Made by a program: the position numbers and the translations under genes
The notes under the pieces: model-generated
The model's database searches: none
What the model was told of the DNA's origin: nothing
The model's input: the letters and a program-made list of their open reading frames with translations, nothing else
Shown here: positions 44,473 through 51,030 of the stretch, piece by piece
Layout: each line of letters begins with the position of its first letter
Numbering within the stretch: the first letter of the stretch is position 1
Source: Algoriphagus sp. NG3
GTDB taxonomy: Bacteria; Bacteroidota; Bacteroidia; Cytophagales; Cyclobacteriaceae
Assembly (NCBI RefSeq): GCF_034119865.1
Contig: NZ_CP139421.1
Span: 1 to 64,000 of the forward strand
Length of the DNA: 64,000 bases
Direction: 5' to 3'

Positions 44473-44569
44473 GTTCGACCACCTTCGGGGTCGTGGGGTA
44501 TCATAATTTGTCCTCATTGCCACGGGTTTCACCCGCGGTTATTCATGGTTCGATCCCGTTGGGATCGGG
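44473..44569. repeat. Family D hairpin array, copy 2 (opposite orientation)
   Basis: GTTCGACCACCTTCGGGGTC (from 44473), CCACGGGTTTCACCCGCGG (44520-44537) and TTCGATCCCGTTGGGATCGG (from 44549) are three hairpins of the same spacing and type as 40884-40979 but inverted. Confidence 0.65.
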
Positions 44570-44776
44570 ATTATTTAACCCGAATTATGCACTAGCATTT
44601 CTATTGCGACCAATTATTGCTTCAAAATCAGTCGCTGCGTTGCAATTTTCGACTTCACCATAGCGGTGTTATGCCTCAGTCTCCAAACAGCGTGATTTTA
44701 TTGCAATTAATGGTCTCTTAACGAAACCTAATACAAAATCCGGGTTTGAGATTTTTACATAATTCTATTTCATTTT

Positions 44777-44903
44777 CCGACCACGAAGTGGTCAAACCAT
44801 GAATAACCCCGTATGAAATGCGGGGTATATAGAATCGAGGATGGAAAAGGGCAACCCTGAAGCTACAGTCCCGATGAGCGAAGCGATTTCGGGAGGGTTG
44901 AAC
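44777..44903. repeat. Family D hairpin array, copy 3, with insertion in a hairpin loop
   Basis: CGACCACGAAGTGGTCAAAC (44778-44797) is followed by an AACCCCGTATGAAATGCGGGG-type hairpin and then the CAACCCTGAAG/GGGTTGAAC hairpin. In this third hairpin a 32-bp piece (44863-44894) with its own TCCCGA...TCGGGA stem sits exactly between the two arms that are adjacent in copy 1. Confidence 0.72.
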
Positions 44904-45061
44904 TAGTGAAGTATAAGGATTTCAAATCCAAGGAAATATATAATTATATAATGTAGTCACAATCTATGCTCCGGTGGAGGAAAGACACAGCTTAAATGCT
45001 GACTTGGGTTATGTTTGTACCATCGTTTATTTTAGTTCAGTTACAAGAATCCTGAAAACAC

Positions 45062-46345
45062 TCAGGATTCTTGTAACTCATACCGCTCTGCCAATAAGTT
45101 TACGAAACGTTTAATTTCATCCCCATAGTGGCATTTAAGTACAGCGAGTTTGAAATCTGTCTTTGAAAAAAATTCGATCATCTGAAAGTCTGTGAAGTTT
45201 TCCAGAAGATATAATTCTCTCGAAGCTTGATTTGTGGATATGAAGAGGGGGAAAATCGGATGGTATGGTTTACGGGTTTTTCCCTTAATTTTCAACTTTA
45301 ATTCCAGCGTCAAATAGTCTCCCTTATCATTTTTAACCAACACTAATTTTGGTCGCTCTTTTTTGAAACTGCATCGATAGAAAGAATTTCTCTTTGGCTT
45401 TTGCTGAAGACTTTTTAGGCCTCTAGTTCGGTAGTCAGCTATATATTTTTGAGCCAAAAGTAACTCTAGTGCCTCATGCCAAACTTCTAAGAGCTTCCTT
45501 ATTTTTTCAATGTCATCTTTGGTGAAATCTTTAGCTCCCCATTGATTTTCCCGGTTGATCGTTGCTAATTCCTTCATCTTAAAACATAGCTCAATTAGTT
45601 GTACTTGTTTCGGAGTGGGGGCTAATTCTTTATAATCACTTTTACTAAGTAAAAAATTTGTAAAATTCTTAATCCTGGTTTTGTCCTTAGTCAACAATGC
45701 ATGGCTTGGTACTAAAAATGGAAAATGCTGGGCATACTTCCAGCCACCTGTTTCATTAGCCAAACAATAAGCGATGGCATAATTGTTTTCTTCATTATCT
45801 TCGACACTTACAGGAACAATTTCCTCTCGATGAATTGGTGCCGGTTCATTCTGCAAATCGGGTAACTTAAATCCAGGTTTGTAAAATTTGGGATATTTTT
45901 TCAATACCTCTACATCCAGCCCCTGTCTGTCATTGATGATTTTGAGGTATTTACTTTTTCCAGTTTGAGGGTCAAAAAAGTCTGGCCAATAATATTTTTT
46001 GAAATAGTCATTCCAATCATTTTTCGCCGAATCCAATAAGGTGAAAAAGGCAAACCGACTAAGATAGCTGGAAGTTGTTCCAGCGTTGCAGCTAACCAGG
46101 ATACTGTCTTTTTCAACTTTTATAAAAACCAGTTGTTTATTTTTGGGCTCATTTTCCAGCCTTACACTTAAGGTTAGGATTTCATTTCGATAGCTGATAT
46201 TCTTTATCTTTTCGCGAAAATAAGATTCCGGCTTTCGGTGTGCAGAATGCTGATACAGGGTCTCTTCTGTTAGTGTGAATGTGCCTTTTTCGAAGGGTAA
46301 TCGATAGAAGGATTTTTCGTCATGGATTTGGGTTTGCTTTTTCAT
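45062..46345 (-). CDS. 427-aa orphan protein, unknown function
   Basis: A soluble, basic 427-residue protein with no signal peptide or membrane segment. I recognise no domain. The N-terminal ~135 residues are beta-rich (GTFTLTEETLYQHS, YRNEILTLSVRLENE). A Lys/Tyr-rich stretch (KKYPKFYKPGFKLPDLQ) follows, and a helical middle leads to a C-terminal beta-rich part (YLTLELKLKIKGKTRKPYHP). Its upstream region (46379-46480) is homologous to the region upstream of the gene at 48872-49558, although the proteins are unrelated. It lies in the accessory hotspot next to hicAB, so a mobile or defence role is possible but unproven. Confidence 0.62.
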   Translation of the reverse strand: MKKQTQIHDEKSFYRLPFEKGTFTLTEETLYQHSAHRKPESYFREKIKNISYRNEILTLSVRLENEPKNKQLVFIKVEKDSILVSCNAGTTSSYLSRFAFFTLLDSAKNDWNDYFKKYYWPDFFDPQTGKSKYLKIINDRQGLDVEVLKKYPKFYKPGFKLPDLQNEPAPIHREEIVPVSVEDNEENNYAIAYCLANETGGWKYAQHFPFLVPSHALLTKDKTRIKNFTNFLLSKSDYKELAPTPKQVQLIELCFKMKELATINRENQWGAKDFTKDDIEKIRKLLEVWHEALELLLAQKYIADYRTRGLKSLQQKPKRNSFYRCSFKKERPKLVLVKNDKGDYLTLELKLKIKGKTRKPYHPIFPLFISTNQASRELYLLENFTDFQMIEFFSKTDFKLAVLKCHYGDEIKRFVNLLAERYELQES

Positions 46346-46378
46346 CTGTTTTCTATAGCCTTGGCCATTGGTTACAGG

Positions 46379-46480
46379 ACCAAATTCATAGGATTCACTG
46401 GGATGAACTATTCTAGAAAGGAATAGCTCATTCTGGAAAGGGATATTTTATTCAGATGTGTTGCCGCTAATGATTCGAGG
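46379..46480 (-). repeat. Shared upstream block, copy 1
   Basis: About 100 bp upstream of the 427-aa gene, matching 49560-49670 upstream of the unrelated 48872-49558 gene. Shared landmarks are GGGATGAACTATTCTAGAAA, GGAATA, AAAGGGATATTTTATT and AATGATT-CGAGG. Both copies end against REP-type repeats (family A here, family C there). Confidence 0.75.
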
Positions 46481-46484
46481 TACT

Positions 46485-46507
46485 AGGTGTATTTTGTAAC
46501 TACACCT
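46485..46507. repeat. Family A REP-like palindrome (copy 1)
   Basis: AGGTGTA-tt-TTGTAACTACACCT, preceded by GGTACT. One of several near-identical palindromes around the RAYT transposase gene. Confidence 0.75.
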
Positions 46508-46570
46508 AACAACTATGGTACTGTGCCTGGATAGAGATCAAATCGCATCCTGCGAATTACAACTAATAAC

Positions 46571-46621
46571 AAGTAACATTTATGCTACTTATCTTGTTGA
46601 ATAGTAGCAAATATGTTACTT
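46571..46621. promoter_or_regulatory. Palindromic operator upstream of hicAB
   Basis: The arms AAGTAACATTTATGCTACT (46571-46589) and AGTAGCAAATATGTTACTT (46603-46621) are inverted repeats matching at 17 of 19 positions around a 13-bp spacer. The right arm overlaps a -7-like TACTTTTG (46617-46624), with TTG at 46594-46596. It ends 8 bp before the hicA ATG. HicB-type antitoxins repress their own promoters through such sites. If this -7 box is used, the transcript would be nearly leaderless. Confidence 0.65.
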
Positions 46622-46628
46622 TTGGATA

Positions 46629-46811
46629 ATGAAAGTAAAGGAATTGCAAAAGTTACTTTTTGAGGATGGCTGGAAAATTAAAACTCAGAAAGGGAGCCAT
46701 CAGCAACTCATACATCCGGTGAAACCAGGAAAAGTAACTGTGCCAGTCCATGGAGGCGATGTGCCTCCAGGAACTTTAAACTCCATTCTGAAGCAAGCAG
46801 GACTGAAGTAA
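46629..46811 (+). CDS. hicA: HicA-family mRNA interferase toxin
   Basis: A 60-residue toxin that cleaves mRNA. It has the compact double-stranded-RNA-binding-like fold with the catalytic His24 in QKGSHQQLIHP, preceded by KVKELQKLLFEDGW, and the typical GTLNSILKQAGL C-terminus. It is the first gene of a hicA-hicB pair and is preceded by a large palindromic operator. Confidence 0.93.
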   Translation: MKVKELQKLLFEDGWKIKTQKGSHQQLIHPVKPGKVTVPVHGGDVPPGTLNSILKQAGLK

Positions 46812-46882
46812 TGCCTCCTTGCTCAGTTGAATACAAGTAAACTAGAACAACACCGGAACAACACCGGATAAACAAAAGGGAA

Positions 46883-47272
46883 ATGGAAATTGTAAAAATC
46901 CCACTGACCATCGAAAGGCAGGGGGGCAAGGAACTGTGGGGAAGAGTGGAATTCAATGACAACCTAATTACAGACTTTGCGGAAACCGTAGCAGAACTGG
47001 AAGCTAAAATCAAAGGACTATTGTGGGACTTCGAAGAGCTCGCCCCAGAACAGGTGGAATTCACTTACCAATATGACATCTATGCGTTATTTCAGAAGTT
47101 TGACTTCCTGAAAATATCTACCGTAGCTGAGCATGCAGGGATGAATCCGGGACTTCTGAGGCAATATGTGTCTGGAGCTAAAAGCCCATCGCAAGACCAA
47201 GCAAAAAAAATAGAAAGAATGCTCCATAAACTCGCGGCTGAGCTTCAGGAAGCAATAATTGTCACTTCATAA
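46883..47272 (+). CDS. hicB: HicB-family antitoxin with helix-turn-helix
   Basis: A 129-residue antitoxin. The N-terminal half is the partly degraded RNase-H-like fold of HicB (KELWGRVEFNDNLITDFAETVAELEAKI). The C-terminal half is a XRE-like helix-turn-helix (LKISTVAEHAGMNPGLLRQYVSGAKSPSQDQAKKI) that would bind the operator at 46571-46621. The gap from hicA is 71 bp. The order toxin-then-antitoxin is standard for this family. Confidence 0.9.
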   Translation: MEIVKIPLTIERQGGKELWGRVEFNDNLITDFAETVAELEAKIKGLLWDFEELAPEQVEFTYQYDIYALFQKFDFLKISTVAEHAGMNPGLLRQYVSGAKSPSQDQAKKIERMLHKLAAELQEAIIVTS

Positions 47273-47399
47273 AAACAGATAACCGGTTCAAAAGGGTTTT
47301 GTGTGTACTAATGTCGGACTACACTCACCGAAGTGGACAAATCCTAAAGTGTTAATAGAATTAACGCATTTCTGATTTCTTAAGAAGATTCGTGGCACT

Positions 47400-47422
47400 A
47401 GGTGTAGTTTGTAACTACACCT
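47400..47422. repeat. Family A REP-like palindrome (copy 2)
   Basis: AGGTGTAGTTT/GTAACTACACCT-type near-perfect palindrome preceded by GGCACT, about 50 bp upstream of the transposase ATG. The open frame of the transposase extends over it from a GTG, which is why the internal ATG is preferred. Confidence 0.82.
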
Positions 47423-47472
47423 TTATATCTCAAAGAATTTGTAATTCGCTTGATTCGGATTATTTTCATTCT

Positions 47473-48018
47473 ATGGGCGAAGCTTACCAGATCAGTGACC
47501 AGGAAATGCCATACTTCTTGACTTTTCAAGTGGTAGGTTGGGCGGATGTCTTTTCAAGAAAAGTTTACCGTGATTTTATCTTGGAGAATTTGACTTATTC
47601 TCGCAAAGAAAAGTGTTTGTATCTATATGGCTATGTAATCATGAGCAACCATATTCACTTGGTCGTTCAGGTGAAAGAAGGGAAATTGTCTGATTGGGTA
47701 AGGGACTTCAAGAAATTTACGAGCAAGAAATTAGTAAAGTTGGTTCTTGATAATCCAGAAGAAAGTAGGCGGGAATGGCTAAAGATGGTTTTTGAATACC
47801 ATGCTAAATTCAACAAGAGGTCTGGTGACTTACAATTCTGGACTCATGACAATCATGCAATCGAGCTTTACAGGCCTGAGATGATCGAGAGTAGAATGAA
47901 GTATATTCACGATAATCCTGTCAGGGCTGGAATTGTGGAAAATCCAGAGGATTATCTGCATTCTAGTGCTAGAAATTATTCAGGATTGAAGGGGCTGATT
48001 GATGTGGATTATTGGTAG
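47473..48018 (+). CDS. REP-associated tyrosine transposase (RAYT, Y1_Tnp)
   Basis: A 181-residue single-strand-DNA nuclease of the IS200/IS605-like Y1 family that nicks REP hairpins. The HuH metal-binding motif is NHIHLVV (H60, H62). The C-terminal helix with the catalytic Tyr reads MKYIHDNPVRAGIV, the hallmark of the RAYT branch. The ATG at 47473 is chosen; 27 upstream codons in frame read through a family A repeat and are not protein-like. Matching REP-like palindromes lie at 47400 just upstream and 48059, 48137 and ~48307 just downstream. Confidence 0.9.
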   Translation: MGEAYQISDQEMPYFLTFQVVGWADVFSRKVYRDFILENLTYSRKEKCLYLYGYVIMSNHIHLVVQVKEGKLSDWVRDFKKFTSKKLVKLVLDNPEESRREWLKMVFEYHAKFNKRSGDLQFWTHDNHAIELYRPEMIESRMKYIHDNPVRAGIVENPEDYLHSSARNYSGLKGLIDVDYW

Positions 48019-48058
48019 CAGGTAATGTTAAAGCAATTGCAAATTGCTAAGTATAGTA

Positions 48059-48159
48059 GGGTGTAGTTACAAACTACACCCAGTCCCACGAGCGATTTTA
48101 CTACTCCGAGGGGGGATTATTGGTAGCGGTGACGCTAGGCGTAGTTTGTAACTACGCCT
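48059..48159. repeat. Family A REP-like palindromes (copies 3 and 4)
   Basis: GGGTGTAGTTACAAACTACA... (48059-48081) and AGGCGTAGTTTGTAACTACG... (48137-48159) are perfect or near-perfect 23-bp palindromes in opposite orientations, with a shared CAGTCCCACGAGCG-type tail on copy 3. Opposed pairs like this form BIME-style units. Confidence 0.82.
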
Positions 48160-48306
48160 TCCTATCCCAACGAATTTGCAATTCAATTTTCACCACGTGA
48201 CACTTGTTTGGAGTCGTTTCCGATTATAAATCGGTTTGAATATTAGGGTAGGACAAGGCGTTAAAAAATAATTCTGTGGATTGTTTTAGCCTTGGGTCAG
48301 CTTGTA

Positions 48307-48345
48307 GGGCGGGCAAACTACACCCAGTCCCACCAGCAATGTTAC
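48307..48345. repeat. Decayed family A unit
   Basis: GGGCGGGCAAACTACACCC followed by AGTCCCACCAGCAATG keeps one arm and the tail of the family A repeat. Confidence 0.6.
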
Positions 48346-48370
48346 TGCATCTCAAGTAGGTAATACCTAA

Positions 48371-48867
48371 ATCAATGCCGTAGGCATGGCCGATCATCTA
48401 GCCAGTCATTTCAATGGCTGGTAAAAATGATAAAACCGTGGTTCAAGCAATGCCGTAGGCATGGCCGATATCAGTTGCAGCATATGATTTGCTTATCATT
48501 CCTCTCAGCCCTGTAAGCACCCAAATTCTCAACCATTAATCACCCATCTCCGACACCTTTTGTCTGGATTTATCAGGCAATACCTAGAATTCCTTGCTGA
48601 TCTCATCACTAAGGAATAAATTAGTCCAAGGACTTTGGGCAGATTTTGTTAATTTCCCTTTCTAATACTTCAGACTATGAACGAAAAAATCCACCACGGC
48701 AGGAATATCAAGCGTTTTCGTGAGATGATGGGCATCAAGCAAGAGTCACTGGCCTTCGAACTGGGGCCTGACTGGTCCCAGAAGAAAATCAGCCTGCTGG
48801 AGCAAAAGGAAGAAGTGGAGGAAGAGCTATTGCGTCAGGTGGCTGAGATTTTAAAGGTTCCAGCGGA
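48371..48867. repeat. ~500-bp duplication, left copy (family B unit, leader and start of XRE gene)
   Basis: Closely matches 50176-50691, including repeats, a CATCTCCGACAC leader, AGTCCAAGGACTTTGGG and the first 191 bp of the XRE gene. Homology stops exactly where the truncated gene joins the opposite-strand gene at 48868. Confidence 0.85.
48373..48470. repeat. Family B repeat unit, copy 1
   Basis: CAATGCCGTAGGCATGGCCG, then GCCAGTCATTTCAATGGCTGG-type hairpin, then a second ATGCCGTAGGCATGGCCGAT. Copies 2 and 3 are at 49832-49930 and 50178-50296. Confidence 0.78.
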
Positions 48868-48889
48868 GGGCTTATTCGTCGTCAACTAA
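48677..48889 (+). pseudogene. Truncated copy of the XRE regulator gene
   Basis: The first 64 residues (through EILKVPAE) are identical to the intact protein at 50501-50905. After that the frame reads six residues of unrelated sequence (GLFVVN) derived from the 3' end of the opposite-strand gene and stops. The helix-turn-helix (IKRFREMMGIKQESLAFELG) is complete, so a DNA-binding fragment could still be made, but the C-terminal coiled part is lost. Confidence 0.8.
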
Positions 48890-49558
48890 TTGACTTCGCA
48901 CATAGATAAGGTGGCAGGATTCTAGGATAATAGTAAAGATTCGTAAATCTAAATGTGAATTCCAGTGATGGGTTTTGTCCACTTTTAAACTAGCTGAGAC
49001 ACATTTACCCCAAGTTTTAAAGGTATCCAGTAGTTCTTGAATCGGGGTGTCAAAGAAAAGGACTTGCAAATTTAGGCAGGGATCTTTAGCGTCTTGTGGG
49101 TCATGAGAATTAAGTAGGTAGGGGAAAATAGTTTCAAGTTTCCTGCCTTTCCTAAGCACTTCACTTGGAACCATGTTTTCTTTGGATATCTTTTCAACTT
49201 TCCAGCTTGGTTTTAATTCATTTCGGATAAGATAGGCAGCTTCTAAGAGACGTGAAAACTGGAGAATGAAATAGATGCTTTGTTCTTTTACCTTCCACGA
49301 CAGGGGCGGGATGTCATAAGCAACTTTTAAAGCCATATCCTCTATTGCAGTTTTTGCTTTAGGTAGTGGATAGTCCTTCTCAAAGAATTGAGAGAATACC
49401 TGTAGGGGATTTTGTTGCTCTTCTTTAGATAGGTGCTGTGGGGTAAACACCTGCACAGTAGTAGAAGTGTTGACTTCAGAAGCAATGATTGTTCTGCTCC
49501 CATTTCCGATGTTGTAATTGGTGACATTGTTCATAGAGTTGGATTTTGAATTGAACAT
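48872..49558 (-). CDS. Soluble helical protein of unknown function (intact copy)
   Basis: A protein of 228 residues from the ATG at 49558 (or 220 from 49534, MNNVTNYN). The open frame extends to 49720, but the extra N-terminus is encoded by a family C repeat and by the shared upstream block, so it is rejected. No known domain is recognised. The C-terminal half is helical with many His/Cys/Trp residues (LLNSHDPQDAKDPCLNLQ, TWGKCVSA, HHWNSHLDLRIF). A truncated copy lies at 38404-38810. The 3' end is fused tail-to-tail with the truncated XRE gene. Confidence 0.65.
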   Translation of the reverse strand: MFNSKSNSMNNVTNYNIGNGSRTIIASEVNTSTTVQVFTPQHLSKEEQQNPLQVFSQFFEKDYPLPKAKTAIEDMALKVAYDIPPLSWKVKEQSIYFILQFSRLLEAAYLIRNELKPSWKVEKISKENMVPSEVLRKGRKLETIFPYLLNSHDPQDAKDPCLNLQVLFFDTPIQELLDTFKTWGKCVSASLKVDKTHHWNSHLDLRIFTIILESCHLIYVRSQLVDDE

Positions 49559-49559
49559 G

Positions 49560-49670
49560 CACTCAAATTCTTGGGATTCAACGGGATGAACTATTCTAGA
49601 AAGGAATATCCCATTCAGGAAAAGGGATATTTTATTAAGGTTTGAAAACAGATGGCCAATGATTACGAGG
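49560..49670 (-). repeat. Shared upstream block, copy 2
   Basis: Homologous to 46379-46480. It includes a perfect AATATCCC...GGGATATT inverted repeat (49606-49632) that is partly decayed in copy 1. It lies directly upstream of the 48872-49558 gene. Confidence 0.75.
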
Positions 49671-49672
49671 TG

Positions 49673-49773
49673 AATATCGTCCGTCCCTCTGGGACTTAGC
49701 CAGATCATATTGCTATTCAAAAATCCAGAGGTTAAAACCTCTGGCTAGAAAATCGGTCGTCCCGCTGGGACTG
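49673..49773. repeat. Family C repeat, copy 1
   Basis: Three hairpins: GTCCCTCTGGGAC, CCAGAGGTTAAAACCTCTGG and GTCCCGCTGGGAC, spaced over 100 bp. Almost identical to 49979-50080. Confidence 0.8.
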
Positions 49774-49831
49774 ATGAGATATTGGTGTAACAGTAATACG
49801 CTCTATGCTCCTGATAAAAAAAAATTGGGGT

Positions 49832-49930
49832 CAATGCCGTAGGCATGACCGATCACCTAGCCAGCCATTTCAATGGCTGGAATAAAGCATTGAGGATCCC
49901 ATACAAATGCCATAGGCATGGCCGATATGG
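49832..49930. repeat. Family B repeat unit, copy 2
   Basis: CAATGCCGTAGGCATGACCG, a CCAGCCATTTCAATGGCTGG hairpin, then ATGCCATAGGCATGGCCGAT. Not followed by an XRE gene. Confidence 0.75.
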
Positions 49931-49978
49931 GTTAATGATAATCCAATATTAGATGATTATCTGATACGGTGTTGAATA

Positions 49979-50080
49979 AATATCGTCCGTCCCTCTGGGA
50001 CTTCGCCAGAGCATATAATTTTCGAAAAATCCAGAGGTTGAAACCTCTGGCTAGAAAATCGGTCGTCCCGCTGGGACTGA
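49979..50080. repeat. Family C repeat, copy 2
   Basis: Same order and spacing as copy 1, with CCAGAGGTTGAAACCTCTGG in the central hairpin. Confidence 0.8.
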
Positions 50081-50175
50081 CAAGGAATAGGTCAGGAATT
50101 AAATGCTATTAAATATGAATGATATATTAGCCAGCAATTTGAACATCAGTAAAATGAATGAGGGTTTACGTTCAA

Positions 50176-50691
50176 ATCAATGCCGTAGGCATGGCCGATC
50201 GTCTAGCCAGCCTTGGTTGGTGAGCGAAGTCGAACCATCAATGGCTGGAAAAATAGGAATGAGGTTCTTGCAAAATGCCGTAGGCATGGCCGATATCAGT
50301 TGCAGCAAAGATTGCCTCCTCGTTCCTCTCAGGCCTGTAAGCATCCAAACTCTCAACCATTAACTACCCATCTCCGACACATTTTGTCTGGATTTATCAG
50401 GCAATACATAGAATTCCTTGCTGGTCTCATCCCTATAGAATAAATTAGTCCAAGGACTTTGGGTAGATTTTCTTAATTTCCCTTTCTAATACTTCAGACA
50501 ATGAACGAAAAAATCCACCACGGCAGGAATATCAAGCGTTTTCGTGAGATGATGGGCATCAAGCAGGAATCGCTGGCCTTCGAACTCGGGCCTGACTGGT
50601 CCCAAAAGAAAATCAGCCTGCTGGAGCAAAAGGAAGAAGTGGAGGAGGAGCTCTTGCGTCAGGTGGCTGAGATTTTAAAGGTTCCAGCGGA
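50176..50691. repeat. ~500-bp duplication, right copy, including family B unit with insertion
   Basis: Matches 48371-48867. The family B hairpin here has its ATTT loop replaced by a 26-bp piece (50213-50238) containing TTGG...TGAGCGAAGTCGAACCA, the same core found in the 32.6-kb element. Confidence 0.8.
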
Positions 50692-50905
50692 AGCGATTAA
50701 GAATTTTAATGAGGAATCCGCCATCAATTTTTTTAATTCTTCATTCAATGGTCAATTTAGCGGTGTAAATTATCATACCACATTCAATGTCAATCCGATT
50801 GAAAAGTGGGTCGAAGCACTTGAAGAAAATAAGAAACTATACGAGCGACTTCTGGAATCCGAAAAAGAGAAGATGGAGTTGATGAAGAAGATGATGGAGA
50901 AATAG
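50501..50905 (+). CDS. XRE-family transcriptional regulator with coiled C-terminus
   Basis: A 134-residue DNA-binding protein. The N-terminal helix-turn-helix is NIKRFREMMGIKQESLAFELG with the recognition part DWSQKKISLLEQ. A spacer rich in Asn/Phe (FNSSFNGQFSGVNYHTTFNV) leads to a C-terminal coiled coil (ALEENKKLYERLLESEKEKM). This layout is common in Bacteroidota. It converges with the Detocs-like operon, 125 bp from its end. Its targets are unknown; the family A palindrome at 50979-50998 lies between. Confidence 0.85.
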   Translation: MNEKIHHGRNIKRFREMMGIKQESLAFELGPDWSQKKISLLEQKEEVEEELLRQVAEILKVPAEAIKNFNEESAINFFNSSFNGQFSGVNYHTTFNVNPIEKWVEALEENKKLYERLLESEKEKMELMKKMMEK

Positions 50906-50978
50906 GGAAAGTGCCTTTCTATTGATCTCGCGGTTTTTTTTGATTATCCAGAGAATTTCAAATTCTATAGGATAAGCT

Positions 50979-50998
50979 AGGCGTTTGTAACTACGCCT
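50979..50998. repeat. Family A REP-like palindrome (copy 5)
   Basis: AGGCGTTTGTAACTACGCCT between the convergent XRE and dtcC-like genes. Confidence 0.68.
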
Positions 50999-51030
50999 AG
51001 CTATATAATCAGACTATATTCAGAAAGGCG

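Larger units (their letters stand above)
44290..45061. other. Gene-free, repeat-rich region
   Basis: 772 bp without a gene. Near 44380-44410 it holds a fragment identical to part of the XRE-gene leader (AGTCCAAGGACTTTGGGTAG; compare 48619 and 50446). It also carries two family D hairpin arrays. A CTTGTAACTGAACTA...GTTACAAG-type palindrome near 45040-45075 overlaps the end of the minus-strand 427-aa gene. Confidence 0.55.
48019..48676. other. Repeat-rich region downstream of RAYT
   Basis: 658 bp without a gene. It contains family A palindromes at 48059-48081 and 48137-48159, a decayed one at 48307-48325, a family B unit at 48373-48470 and the leader of the truncated XRE gene. Confidence 0.6.
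49559..50500. other. Repeat-rich gene-free region between two hotspot genes
   Basis: 942 bp. It contains, in order, the shared upstream block, family C copy 1, family B copy 2, family C copy 2, family B copy 3 with an inserted palindrome, and the XRE leader. An 86-codon frame at 50103-50363 runs through repeats and is not a gene. Confidence 0.7.

Noticed and set aside
44549..44570. TTCGATCCC-type stretch as a tRNA T-arm
   Set aside because: It is one of the family D hairpins; no acceptor or anticodon arms surround it.
47392..47472. GTG start at 47392 for the RAYT transposase
   Set aside because: The added residues are encoded by a family A palindrome; the family starts near the ATG at 47473.
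49559..49720. N-terminal extension of the 48872-49558 gene to 49720
   Set aside because: The extra codons come from a family C hairpin repeat and from the block shared with the 46.4-kb locus, so they are not protein sequence.
48373..50296. Repeated ATGCCGTAGGCATGGCCGAT units that look at first like a CRISPR array
   Set aside because: Spacing is irregular, units are palindromic and carry internal hairpins, only a few copies exist and there are no cas genes.
50103..50363. 86-codon frame upstream of the XRE gene
   Set aside because: It reads through the family B repeat and its insertion; not coding.
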